From Sulfurospirillum multivorans DSM 12446 (GTDB taxonomy: Bacteria; Campylobacterota; Campylobacteria; Campylobacterales; Sulfurospirillaceae): 64,000 bases of DNA. The stretch's first letter is position 1; each line of letters starts with the position of its first letter. Made by a program: the position numbers and the translations under genes. The notes beneath the pieces were generated by a model. It was not told the origin of the DNA. It did no database searches and saw nothing but the letters and a program-made list of their open reading frames with translations. Of this stretch, positions 52,349 through 60,508 are shown piece by piece. Where the stretch lies: the NCBI RefSeq assembly GCF_000568815.1, contig NZ_CP007201.1, positions 2,179,654 through 2,243,653 on the forward strand. The letters run 5' to 3'.

Positions 52349-54126
52349 GGTGTGTTTTGAATCTCGGCGGATGGGGTTAAATAGCCGTTATCGACCAGTT
52401 TCTCGATGATCTCTTTAAAAACAGGCACCGCACTTTGCGCCGCGAAATACGCATGTTTTTTCTTCGCTTCGCGTACCAGTACCCCAACGGTGTATTTGTT
52501 CTTTTTATCGTTGACAAAACCAAAGAACGAACCGTTATAGATTCGCACATACTCGCCATCTTCGGCGATGTGTGCCGTTCCTGTTTTGCCTCCTACTTCC
52601 AAGCCTTCCATTTTCGTTCCCGTACCCGTACCTTGTTGAACGACTTTAATCAAAATCTTCTGCATACGTTTTGCCACGGAAACGGGGATGACTTGCACCT
52701 CAGGAACTTTTTCAGGAAACAGCTCTTGCCCTGTGGGAGAGACGAGTTTTTTCACCAAAGAGAGGTTGAGGAGTCTTCCATTGTTATTAAACGCGTTGTA
52801 CGCCTTAATAACTTGGATGAATGTTGCGTTCATACCATAGCCATAGCCCACGGTTGCTTTGTAAATCGGTGAATTAAAGCGGTTAAGCGCAGGAATAACG
52901 CCCGGGTTTTCAAACGGAAGATCGATGCCACTTCTGACCGAAAATCCAAAATCCTTAAGCCCTTGATAAAACTCTATCGGGTCAAGCTTTTGAGCGATCT
53001 GTGCGGTTCCAACGTTGCTGGAATAGACGATAATATCTTCCGCACTGAGTGAATCTGCTTTATGGGTATCTCTGATGATTTTACTGCCTAACTTATAACT
53101 TCCACCATAGACATTGATAATGTCATACGGATTGATTTTATTCGCCTTAAGAAGGAGCGCAAAGGTAATACTTTTCATAACGGAACCTGGCTCATAAATG
53201 TACTCAATTGCTGAGATATTGAGCGCCCCGTAATCTTTCTTTTCAATGAAATCAGGATTAAAACGATTACTTGATGCTAAAGTAACAAACTCGCCCGTTT
53301 CACTGTTAATTACTGCAGCAAGAATCTCTTTCGCCTCCAGGTTTTTTTGATATTTATCTAAGACACTCTCAATGATTTTTTGCATTTTTAAAGAAACTGT
53401 CAAATGAACATCATACCCATCATAACGGCGAGAAGAGATACTATTGCCATCCAAAATAATCGCATTGGAGATATCGCGTGAACCAATTAACAAAGAGTCT
53501 TGCACCGAAGAGAGTTTATCCTCGTAAAAGCGCTCAATGCCTTTGACTCCTGTCGTTTTTGTAATGCTTTTTTGCTCCATTTTCTTCACATACCCAATAA
53601 TGGGCGTGACCGAATCAACGGACGGATAGAGCCTGTCTTCACCACTTTCAATAACACTCAGACCATGTAAAAATGCCACACCTGTTTTGGGGTCTTCATA
53701 GCTTTTAAATACCCCCAACCTATAAAGCTTTCGTGAAAGTTCTTGAAGGTATTTGGCACTCTTGGAGTCAATGCGGTAAGACAACACCGTACTGCCGACA
53801 TTGGCATGTAAGGTTGCAGCAACGGCTTTTGGGTCATCCCCACTGTAAAGCGAATAGAGTTTAACAAAGAGGTCAAACTTTTTAGGATCAATGTTGCGTG
53901 TATCCACAAGTGCTTTGTAGAGTTTTTGACTCGTAGCGATTTTGAAGCCATCCGCACTAATGATATTACCACGAAGGGCGTGATTAACTTCACTGTGCTC
54001 TAATCTTGGAAGTCTTCGATCCAGTGTTGCCCAATAAAAAAGGGTTCCAAGAAAGATGAGAAATCCAAGGAGAACAACAACAAATAGGAAGAGGATTTTG
54101 ATTTTTTTTGCGTCAGATTGTTCCAT
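52345..54126 (-). CDS. ftsI: Class B penicillin-binding protein (FtsI/PBP3 type)
   Basis: DD-transpeptidase of 593 residues with an N-terminal membrane helix (about 8-32), a dimerisation domain (about 40-190) and the transpeptidase domain: SxxK in EPGSVMKSITF (Ser about 313), SxN in YSSNVGTAQ (about 370) and KTG in GGKTGTAHIA (about 515). A pbp gene of this type precedes fliE in C. jejuni. FtsI is favoured over MrdA by the neighbouring division and flagellar genes, but the difference is subtle. It ends convergently on hemH. Confidence 0.92.
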   Translation of the reverse strand: MEQSDAKKIKILFLFVVVLLGFLIFLGTLFYWATLDRRLPRLEHSEVNHALRGNIISADGFKIATSQKLYKALVDTRNIDPKKFDLFVKLYSLYSGDDPKAVAATLHANVGSTVLSYRIDSKSAKYLQELSRKLYRLGVFKSYEDPKTGVAFLHGLSVIESGEDRLYPSVDSVTPIIGYVKKMEQKSITKTTGVKGIERFYEDKLSSVQDSLLIGSRDISNAIILDGNSISSRRYDGYDVHLTVSLKMQKIIESVLDKYQKNLEAKEILAAVINSETGEFVTLASSNRFNPDFIEKKDYGALNISAIEYIYEPGSVMKSITFALLLKANKINPYDIINVYGGSYKLGSKIIRDTHKADSLSAEDIIVYSSNVGTAQIAQKLDPIEFYQGLKDFGFSVRSGIDLPFENPGVIPALNRFNSPIYKATVGYGYGMNATFIQVIKAYNAFNNNGRLLNLSLVKKLVSPTGQELFPEKVPEVQVIPVSVAKRMQKILIKVVQQGTGTGTKMEGLEVGGKTGTAHIAEDGEYVRIYNGSFFGFVNDKKNKYTVGVLVREAKKKHAYFAAQSAVPVFKEIIEKLVDNGYLTPSAEIQNTP

Positions 54127-54140
54127 GTAAACGGCAAAAC

Positions 54141-54437
54141 TTAAATCTGTGTCTTCGAGATCTCTTTATAAGCGCTGAGAGCTTTGTTACGAATTTCTAA
54201 CATCATTTTCATACTCGTTTCTGCTTTGTTAATAGCAATAGCTGCTTGGTGCAAATCTTTGACTTCACCCGTCGCAAGATCCGCCATTGCTTTATCACCT
54301 TTGACTTGGGTGTCGTTAATCTCTTCAAGAGAATCTTGTAAAATTTTTGAAAAATCACTACTGGTGGTATCTGTCTTTGCAACCGTAGTATTGGATGTAT
54401 TGGTTAATGCTGTAAGGGTATCAATTGTACTGGCCAT
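54141..54437 (-). CDS. fliE: Flagellar hook-basal body protein FliE
   Basis: Links the MS ring to the proximal rod. The 98-residue protein has the C-terminal conserved region GEVKDLHQAAIAINKAETSMKMMLEIRNKALSAYKEI, which is broken here only by description: VKDLHQAAIAINKAE and MLEIRNKALSAYKEI are the key parts. It is the third gene of flgB-flgC-fliE, 6 bp after flgC, under the sigma54 promoter at 55413-55431. Confidence 0.95.
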   Translation of the reverse strand: MASTIDTLTALTNTSNTTVAKTDTTSSDFSKILQDSLEEINDTQVKGDKAMADLATGEVKDLHQAAIAINKAETSMKMMLEIRNKALSAYKEISKTQI

Positions 54438-54442
54438 TTACC

Positions 54443-54937
54443 TTATCCTTTTAAAATATCAATCGCACTTTGTGCAATAGATTTTGCACTCTGAAATGCG
54501 GAAACGTTTGCTTGGTATGCGCGAGTTGCTTCAACAAGGTTCGCCATCTCAATGACAGGATTGATGTTTGGATAAGCGACATAACCCTCTTCATTGGCAT
54601 CCGGATGTGAAGGCTCATATTTGTATCTAAATTCACTCTCATCGCGCACGACTTTATCCACTTTAACGCTCATTATAGCAGGATTGGCATCCTCTTGCAA
54701 GAATGGGTCATCCAAGGGGTTTTCGTACTCTAGCATGTTGTTATCACTGGCAATTTTGGCATTTAAGGTTTTTTTAAAATCAATCGCTTTAAAGACAACA
54801 TCTTTACGCTGATAAGGTCCACCTTCGCTCGTACGTGTTGTGTTGGCATTGGCAATGTTGGAGCTGATCACATCCATACGAAAACGTTGTGCAGAGAGTC
54901 CGTAACTGCTAATATCAAAACTGCTTAAATAGGCCAT
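54443..54937 (-). CDS. flgC: Flagellar basal-body rod protein FlgC
   Basis: Proximal rod protein of 164 residues. N-terminal SSYGLSAQRFRMDVISSNIANANTTR and the C-terminal YPNINPVIEMANLVEATRAYQANV are the family signature for FlgC, including the NP-x-x-EM motif. It begins 9 bp after flgB and ends 5 bp before fliE. Confidence 0.96.
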   Translation of the reverse strand: MAYLSSFDISSYGLSAQRFRMDVISSNIANANTTRTSEGGPYQRKDVVFKAIDFKKTLNAKIASDNNMLEYENPLDDPFLQEDANPAIMSVKVDKVVRDESEFRYKYEPSHPDANEEGYVAYPNINPVIEMANLVEATRAYQANVSAFQSAKSIAQSAIDILKG

Positions 54938-54946
54938 GGTATTTCC

Positions 54947-55381
54947 TTATATTTTAGACGAATATTCAATAACGCTTTTAAAAATCAAACCATTCTTTTG
55001 TAGCCCTGATGCAAGCGCATTAAACATCATTGCATTTTTACCTAACTCCGATGTCTCTACATCTAAATCGACCGTATTGCCATCGTTCCTGGCCATATGT
55101 CCATCTCTTAAATAAACCGTTGATTTTGAGCTATCAAAACCGCTGGTTCCACTGAGGTGTGACGCATCGGTTTGCGCCATTTCAAGCTTTGTTGCAGCGC
55201 TGTTTTCACCATAAATCTCTTTTTTCTTCTCAATCAAGGCTGTTTCAAAATCAACATCGCGTGCTTTATAAAAAGGGGTGTCAATGTTAGCAATATTACT
55301 AGAGACGAGATCTTGTCTCATAGCTCTTGCGTTAAGACCTGCTTCTAAAAGTGTATTTGATTTAGAGGTCACAAAACCCAT
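54947..55381 (-). CDS. flgB: Flagellar basal-body rod protein FlgB
   Basis: Proximal rod protein of 144 residues, first gene of the flgB-flgC-fliE operon. N-terminal LNARAMRQDLVSSNIANIDTPFYKARDVDFE is the rod-protein signature with the NIAN motif. The C-terminus EYSSK is short. The sigma54 promoter is about 35-50 bases upstream, giving a leader of about 22 nt. Confidence 0.95.
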   Translation of the reverse strand: MGFVTSKSNTLLEAGLNARAMRQDLVSSNIANIDTPFYKARDVDFETALIEKKKEIYGENSAATKLEMAQTDASHLSGTSGFDSSKSTVYLRDGHMARNDGNTVDLDVETSELGKNAMMFNALASGLQKNGLIFKSVIEYSSKI

Positions 55382-55412
55382 TTTTAGCCTTTCTTGATAA
55401 GATACTTCATAT

Positions 55413-55431
55413 AAGCAAATTGTATTCCAAA
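55413..55431 (-). promoter_or_regulatory. Sigma54 (RpoN) promoter of flgB-flgC-fliE
   Basis: Minus strand TTTGGAATACAATTTGCTT contains the GG-N10-GC core and the TTGGAA...TTGCT shape of Campylobacter middle-class flagellar promoters. Spacing from the GC to the flgB ATG is about 34 bases. In the class, RpoN with FlgR controls rod and hook genes. Confidence 0.85.
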
Positions 55432-55503
55432 TTACTCAATAATTAGGTTTAATCTATTTTAATGTACAATCACAAAAATCCCAAAATCATACACTAAGAA
55501 ACC

Positions 55504-56664
55504 ATGCAAACAGATAAAATACTTTTTTCACTTTGTTCCTTTGCCATCTTTGTAGGCATTGTTTTTTCACTGTCTCTGCCCGTGTTTACAACACTCTTCT
55601 TTGACTATTCTGAGTACCATTTTTTTATTCGACAATTTGCTGTGGGTATGGTCTGCATCACCATTATGTGGGCTCTTTCACAGATAGATCCTGACAAATT
55701 TCTCATCCATATCGGCTTTACCATTTTTTTCAGTTGCCTTTTTTTGATGGGCGTGATGCACTACCTCCCCGAGTCCTTAGTTACCTCCGCGGGAGGCGCA
55801 AAACGGTGGATCAGGCTTCCTGGATTTTCACTCGCACCCGTTGAGTTTTTCAAAATTGGTTTTGTCTACTTTTTGGCGTGGAGTTTTGCACGAAAACTCA
55901 ATAATAATAAAAAAACACTCAAAGAAGAAATGACGCTTATTTTGCCTTATTTAGCCGTTTTTGTCTTGGTGATTTATCTGATCGCCGTGATGCAAAATGA
56001 CCTCGGACAAGTGGTGGTTCTCGCGCTCACCCTTGCAGTTATGGCATTTTTTGCAGGAACTAGTCTACAACTTTTTATGCTCGCGATGCTAGGCTCTATT
56101 TTTGTCTTTCTCATCGCTATTTTTAGCTCCACGCACCGTATTATTAGGATTAAAACATGGTGGGCAACGATTCAAAATATGGTTCTCTCACTTTTTCCTG
56201 AAAATATTGCTGCGGTACTTCGCGTGGAAGATGCCCCTGAGCCATACCAAATCTCACACTCACTTAATGCGATTAAGCACGGTGGACTTTTTGGTGAAGG
56301 CATTGGAAACGGCATGTTTAAACTAGGCTATCTCAGTGAAGTGCATACTGACTTTGCACTTGCCGGCATTGCTGAAGAGCTTGGAGCGCTTGGTGTAACA
56401 ATCCTTACGCTTGTGATCATCACCATTATTTACCGCATCTTTAAAATTGCGAGTCGAAGTACCAATAAGGTCTACTACCTCTTCTCCTTAGGCATCGGAC
56501 TTTTAATTGTTTTCTCCTTTTTGATGAATGCGTATGGCATTACTTCCATTACTCCAATCAAAGGTATTTCCGTTCCCTTTATCAGCTACGGAGGAAGCGC
56601 CATTTTAGCGCTCTCTGTAGGCATTGGGATGGTGCTGATGATCAGCAAAAAGGCAAAATTATGA
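55504..56664 (+). CDS. ftsW: SEDS-family peptidoglycan polymerase FtsW
   Basis: Ten-helix membrane glycosyltransferase for septal wall synthesis. The 386-residue protein has GGAKRWIRLPGFSLAPVEFFK (about 98), MQNDLGQVVVLALTL with the catalytic Asp, HTDFALAGIAEELGALG, and PIKGISVPFISYGGSA at the end. FtsW is favoured over RodA by the immediate overlap (4 bp, ATGA) with murG, the same pair as in C. jejuni. No clear promoter was assigned; TGTACAAT at about 55463 is a candidate. Confidence 0.93.
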   Translation: MQTDKILFSLCSFAIFVGIVFSLSLPVFTTLFFDYSEYHFFIRQFAVGMVCITIMWALSQIDPDKFLIHIGFTIFFSCLFLMGVMHYLPESLVTSAGGAKRWIRLPGFSLAPVEFFKIGFVYFLAWSFARKLNNNKKTLKEEMTLILPYLAVFVLVIYLIAVMQNDLGQVVVLALTLAVMAFFAGTSLQLFMLAMLGSIFVFLIAIFSSTHRIIRIKTWWATIQNMVLSLFPENIAAVLRVEDAPEPYQISHSLNAIKHGGLFGEGIGNGMFKLGYLSEVHTDFALAGIAEELGALGVTILTLVIITIIYRIFKIASRSTNKVYYLFSLGIGLLIVFSFLMNAYGITSITPIKGISVPFISYGGSAILALSVGIGMVLMISKKAKL

Positions 56665-57698
56665 TCGCAATAACGGGTGGAGGCACAGGTGGGCATTTGG
56701 TTATTGCGCGTGCGATTAAAGAAGAGCTCAACAGACGTGGTATTAAGCCTATTTACATTGGCTCCACAGCAGGACAAGATAAAGCATGGTTTGAACACGA
56801 TGCTGGTTTTGAAAAAACCTACTTTCTTGAGAGTCAAGGCGTTGTCAATAAAAAAGGGGTTCGTAAGCTCCTTGTTCTCTTCTGCATTCTTCGTTCCGCC
56901 TTTACATGTAAAACACTTTTTAAAAAACATCAAATTGATGCTCTCTTTTCTGTAGGTGGCTATTCAGCGGCTCCTGCATCCTTTGGTGCACTCCTATGCG
57001 GTATCCCTTTGTACATTCATGAACAAAATGCCATTCAAGGGAAACTCAATTCGCTCCTACGTCCGTTTTGCAAAGCTTTTTTTAGCTCGTACGATCCAAA
57101 GGCGATACATACGAGTTATCCTGTAAGTGAAGCCTTCTTTACGATTCAAAGAGAACGCACAACGCTTAAAACAATAATCTTTTTGGGTGGAAGCCAAGGT
57201 GCTTCGTTTATCAATGCTCTTGCGCAAAAAATGGCACCCTTGTTCCACCAAGAGGGTATTGCGATTATTCACCAAACAGGGCAAAAAGAGTTTGAAGCGA
57301 TGAAAGCATTTTACGTTCATGCAGGCATACCTGCGGATGTGTTCGATTTTTCCAAAGAGATCCCTGCAAAACTAGCTTTGGCAGATTTTGCCATTAGTCG
57401 CTCAGGTGCAAGTACCCTCTGGGAGCTTTGCGCAGCAGGTGTGCCTGCTCTGTTTATTCCCTTGCCTCATGCAGCCGCCAATCATCAGTATTTTAACGCT
57501 AAAGCACTCGCCGATCAAAACGTAGCGCTCATCCTTTCACAAAGCAGTGCCTTTGAGCCAAAAGCACTGTTAGAACAAATCCAACAGCTTGATCTGCTCA
57601 GCACGTCACAGCGCTTAATGCAGATGATTCAAAAAGGTGGCGCAAAAGAAATTGTTGATGTGATGTTACAAACCCAAAAAAAGGAGAAACCATGCTAG
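56661..57698 (+). CDS. murG: UDP-N-acetylglucosamine--N-acetylmuramyl transferase MurG
   Basis: GT-B enzyme making lipid II from lipid I on the inner membrane. The 345-residue protein begins MIAITGGGTGGHLVIARAIK with the two glycine loops, HEQNAIQGKLN (about 117), LGGSQGASFIN (about 176) and FAISRSGASTLWELCAAGVPAL (about 244). Coupled to ftsW by a 4-bp overlap and to the acetyltransferase by 7 bp. A TTTACATGTAAA encodes FTCK near residue 83. Confidence 0.96.
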   Translation: MIAITGGGTGGHLVIARAIKEELNRRGIKPIYIGSTAGQDKAWFEHDAGFEKTYFLESQGVVNKKGVRKLLVLFCILRSAFTCKTLFKKHQIDALFSVGGYSAAPASFGALLCGIPLYIHEQNAIQGKLNSLLRPFCKAFFSSYDPKAIHTSYPVSEAFFTIQRERTTLKTIIFLGGSQGASFINALAQKMAPLFHQEGIAIIHQTGQKEFEAMKAFYVHAGIPADVFDFSKEIPAKLALADFAISRSGASTLWELCAAGVPALFIPLPHAAANHQYFNAKALADQNVALILSQSSAFEPKALLEQIQQLDLLSTSQRLMQMIQKGGAKEIVDVMLQTQKKEKPC

Positions 57699-58150
57699 AA
57701 AATCTTATCGTTCGTATTGCCACAAGGGATGATGCCAAAGAGATCGCAACGTTTAACGTTCTTTTTGCCAAAGAAACTGTCAATAAAAATGTTCCTCTCG
57801 CCCTCACCACAGAAGGTGTTCATCAAGTCTTTGCAAAATTCCATAATGGGTTTTATATCATTGCCACCATTGAAAATGTCATTGTTGGATTGGCTATGAT
57901 CACGAGAGAGTGGAGTGATTGGAATAACGGTGCTTATTACTGCATTCAGAGTATTTTTGTCACGGACCATGAGCATGAAAAAGAGATTCACGATGCACTT
58001 TTAGATAAAGCAAAAGTATTAGCCAAAGAGCATTACGACGTATGTGGCATCAGACTTTATGTACATAAAGATGATAAAGCAACACAAAAATCTTATGAAG
58101 AATTAGGATTACAAAAAACGAAGTACAGGTTGTTCGAAGAGACGTTTTAA
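57692..58150 (+). CDS. GNAT-family acetyltransferase
   Basis: 152-residue N-acetyltransferase. Begins IVRIATRDDAKEIATFNVLF; the core has GFYIIATIENVIVGLAMI, YYCIQSIFVTDHEHEKEI (strand beta4) and a late YEELGLQKTKYRLFEE typical of GNAT proteins such as Ard/RimI relatives. The acetyl-CoA loop (Q/RxxGxG/A) is not obvious, so activity is uncertain. It overlaps murG by 7 bp, suggesting the same operon. Confidence 0.85.
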   Translation: MLENLIVRIATRDDAKEIATFNVLFAKETVNKNVPLALTTEGVHQVFAKFHNGFYIIATIENVIVGLAMITREWSDWNNGAYYCIQSIFVTDHEHEKEIHDALLDKAKVLAKEHYDVCGIRLYVHKDDKATQKSYEELGLQKTKYRLFEETF

Positions 58151-58156
58151 ACGAAG

Positions 58157-58233
58157 TGGTGCGCCCGAAGGAATTCGAATCCCTGACCTCCGGTACCGCA
58201 AACCGATGCTCTATCCAGCTGAGCTACGAGCGC
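58157..58233 (-). tRNA. tRNA-Arg, anticodon GCG
   Basis: A 77-nt cloverleaf ending in CCA (encoded). Acceptor arms GCGCTCG and CGGGCGC (T-G wobble plus Watson-Crick), D arm GCTC/GAGC, anticodon stem TCGGT/ACCGG around loop TTGCGGT, T arm AGGGA/TCCTT with TTCGAAT. The anticodon GCG reads CGC/CGU directly; many bacteria use ACG (inosine) for this box. It converges on the acetyltransferase gene. Confidence 0.93.
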
Positions 58234-58255
58234 ACATTTCTCTTTTGAGGTCGGT

Positions 58256-58261
58256 ATTATA
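58256..58261 (-). promoter_or_regulatory. Predicted -10 for tRNA-Arg
   Basis: Minus strand TTAGCTATAATACCG places TATAAT 23 bases upstream of the mature 5' end at 58233. No overlapping gene is here. Confidence 0.6.
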
Positions 58262-58301
58262 GCTTAGCTAATATAAATTACGTATTAAAAAAAGAGCCAA
58301 A

Positions 58302-59180
58302 ATGTCATTTAGCGTTCAAAAATCTCTCAAAACATCCCTAAAAAGTTCATGGACGATCCTCAAACTGATTGTTCCTATTTACATTTTGGCGGATGTTCTC
58401 TTTTACTATAACCTTCTCTCTCACATTACCTTTATCTTTAAACCGCTTGTTGCACTCTTGGGGCTTCCTCAAGAAGCGGCACTTGCCATTGTCAGTGGTC
58501 TCTTTCTCAATCTTTATGCTGCCATTGCGTTTGCAGCGCCACTGGGACTTGGGGCTAAAGAATGGACGGTTTTAGCTCTCTTTTTAGGGATAGCGCATTC
58601 ACTTATTGTTGAAACAGAAATTATGAAACGATTAGGACTTTCAAGAATCTACTCCATTCTTTTACGACTGAGCGTGGGCTTATTGGTTGGAGGACTCACT
58701 TCAAAACTGCCTCAAAGTTGGTTTTCAAGCAATATTATCCAAGAAACGATAACAACAGAACAGCCTGTGTACCAATCGCTCTTTGATCTGTTGCAAAATT
58801 CGCTGTATGAATCCCTTTCGCTATCACTCAAAGTCATTGCATTGGTCACACTGCTCATCTTTTTTCTTGACTTTATCAAATCACTCGCTATTATTGAAAA
58901 GCATTCACACAAAGTTAACAGTGGTTTTTCGATCACAGTAGGTGTGATTTTAGGAATTACGTATGGTGCAGGTATTTTGATTTCAGAATATGAAAAAGGT
59001 GTTTTACAAAAAAAGGAAATTCTTTTTATTGGAACCTATTTAATGATCGCTCATGCGATTATTGAGGACACACTTCTTTTTGTCATTTTTGGGGCAAATC
59101 CTTGGCTTATCGTAGGATTACGCTTAGTGTTTGCAACATTGATTGCTTATTTAATCGTGAAATATTCTAAATTTACTTAA
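58302..59180 (+). CDS. Gate-domain (nucleoside-recognition type) membrane protein
   Basis: 292 residues with about seven to eight membrane helices. Two similar halves each carry a Gate-like segment (about 20-120; LIVPIYILADVLFYYNLL, AALAIVSGLFLNLYAAIAFAAPLG; and again near 185-290 with ITYGAGILISEYEK). This domain occurs in FeoB gates, spore-maturation proteins and nucleoside transporters, but the substrate of stand-alone members is unknown. The two-fold repeat suggests internal duplication. It ends 8 bp into the convergent thioredoxin-like gene. Confidence 0.78.
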   Translation: MSFSVQKSLKTSLKSSWTILKLIVPIYILADVLFYYNLLSHITFIFKPLVALLGLPQEAALAIVSGLFLNLYAAIAFAAPLGLGAKEWTVLALFLGIAHSLIVETEIMKRLGLSRIYSILLRLSVGLLVGGLTSKLPQSWFSSNIIQETITTEQPVYQSLFDLLQNSLYESLSLSLKVIALVTLLIFFLDFIKSLAIIEKHSHKVNSGFSITVGVILGITYGAGILISEYEKGVLQKKEILFIGTYLMIAHAIIEDTLLFVIFGANPWLIVGLRLVFATLIAYLIVKYSKFT

Positions 59181-59565
59181 ACTCTTGCGCGTATACTATA
59201 TCGAGCAGCTCTATAAAACTTGCAGGATCACTGTAGCCTGCAAATTCATCGATGATGCTAAGATCACGGGGCGATAAAATCAAATTAGTAGGAAAATACT
59301 TTACATGTAACGCTTGTGGCAATGTAGGATCTTCTCCATTAATGCTTACATGTAAATAGTTTTTAGCAATGCGCTGATTAAATTTTGGTACATCAAAAAT
59401 ATCTTTTTGCATCTTAATGCAATACGGACATCCCTCTTTTTCAATACTTAAAAGAATGAGTTTATTTTCCCTCAGTGCTTTTTGGCGCTCTATTCCCAAA
59501 AATTCGGCTTTTAAAGAAAGAACACTTAGCATAACCATCATTAATATTTGAAACCATTTTTTCAT
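59173..59565 (-). CDS. Periplasmic thioredoxin-like protein (SoxW/DUF255-like)
   Basis: 130 residues: signal peptide (about 1-19, MVMLSVLSLKA), then a thioredoxin fold with the redox motif GCPYCIKM (about 45-52) and a cis-Pro in KYFPTNLIL (about 92). CPYC and the size match the SoxW-type thioredoxin_2 group. Its role, e.g. in thiol handling or haem biogenesis, is not deducible. It shares 4 bp with the transporter gene. Two TTACATGTAA copies encode LHVS and LHVK only 45 bp apart. Confidence 0.83.
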   Translation of the reverse strand: MKKWFQILMMVMLSVLSLKAEFLGIERQKALRENKLILLSIEKEGCPYCIKMQKDIFDVPKFNQRIAKNYLHVSINGEDPTLPQALHVKYFPTNLILSPRDLSIIDEFAGYSDPASFIELLDIVYAQEFK

Positions 59566-60452
59566 CTATGAATCACTCTCTTTCTTTGTTGGATCAATAA
59601 GCCCATTATAATAAAAATCAACCCAATAAAGGTAGAAAAGAGAATAGTTTCGCCTACAAAAAAAGAGATAAACAATAGAGACAAAAAAGGAGAGATAAAA
59701 ATAAGATTTGCAATTTTTGCAGTGTTTGTGCTTAGTTTCATCGCTTGTAACCACAAAATAAAGGTAATGCCCATTTCAAAAACTCCTATGTACATTGAAC
59801 CAAGAAAACCATAAAGATTAAATGTTAGAGGATGCGACGTTACAAGAGCATAGAGTAAAATAGCAGGAACGCCAAAGAGAAAATTGATAAAAAGACCAAC
59901 CAGTGGGTCTACATGTAATTTAGTATTGTAAAGCCAATAGAGTGACCATAACACCGTCGAAAATAGCGCTAGAAAGACACCTGTGGGGCTTGTGAACGAG
60001 AAATTCCAAAGATCACCATGTGTCGAGATGACTAAAACGCCACAGTAACACATAAGCCCTGCTAGAAAATCATAGAGACTCAATTTTTGTTTTAAGATAA
60101 ACACAGATAGATACGTCAATGTCAATGCCCATGTGTAATTAATAGGCTGTGCCTCTTGGGCAGGCAAAAGCTCATAGGCGCGAAAAAGGATTAGATAGTA
60201 TATAAATGGATTGATTAGGCCCAACAATGCAAGTTGTAAATAGGTTTTTTTTGAATAGATTAAAAGTGTGTCAAATTTTTTTTGATAGCACATAGCAGTA
60301 AAAAAGACGCATAATGAAAAAAATGAAGCATAAAGAAGAAGTTGCAACGCATCAAAATAGGCTAATGTAAGTTTAAAAGCACTTGCAACCGTTGACCAAA
60401 GTAAAACAGCACTAATGGCAAATAAATAAGATTTTGATTGATTTTTTTCCAA
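59562..60452 (-). CDS. EamA/DMT-superfamily transporter
   Basis: 296 residues with ten predicted membrane helices in two homologous EamA halves (about 8-140 and 150-290). PAQEAQPINYTWAL in the first half is the segment typical of drug/metabolite exporters. The substrate is unknown; RhtA/RarD-like metabolite efflux is possible. The last gene before the rRNA operon; 54 bp separate it from the 5S end. Confidence 0.85.
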   Translation of the reverse strand: MEKNQSKSYLFAISAVLLWSTVASAFKLTLAYFDALQLLLYASFFSLCVFFTAMCYQKKFDTLLIYSKKTYLQLALLGLINPFIYYLILFRAYELLPAQEAQPINYTWALTLTYLSVFILKQKLSLYDFLAGLMCYCGVLVISTHGDLWNFSFTSPTGVFLALFSTVLWSLYWLYNTKLHVDPLVGLFINFLFGVPAILLYALVTSHPLTFNLYGFLGSMYIGVFEMGITFILWLQAMKLSTNTAKIANLIFISPFLSLLFISFFVGETILFSTFIGLIFIIMGLLIQQRKRVIHR

Positions 60453-60508
60453 GGAAGACCGCCTTTGTATAAGACGAAATGAGGGAGAGCTAAGAATAAA
60501 GAATCACG

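Larger units (their letters stand above)
2073..59917. repeat. Dispersed palindrome family, core TACATGTA (at least 33 copies)
   Basis: Approximate start positions of the TACATGTA cores: 2075, 4350, 6421, 11242, 11422, 11898, 12353, 14260, 15713, 18576, 19093, 21371, 21383, 23763, 25845, 27146, 28378, 30437, 35347, 37164, 37823, 38468, 41459, 42169, 49133, 50607, 51347, 51672, 52032, 56903, 59302, 59347 and 59910 (each within about one base). Most extend to TTACATGTAA and many to TTTACATGTAAA; 4347-4360, 11239-11252, 15711-15724 and 35345-35358 are the perfect 14-mer CTTTACATGTAAAG. About six lie between genes, the rest inside coding sequence. Role unknown. Confidence 0.95.
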
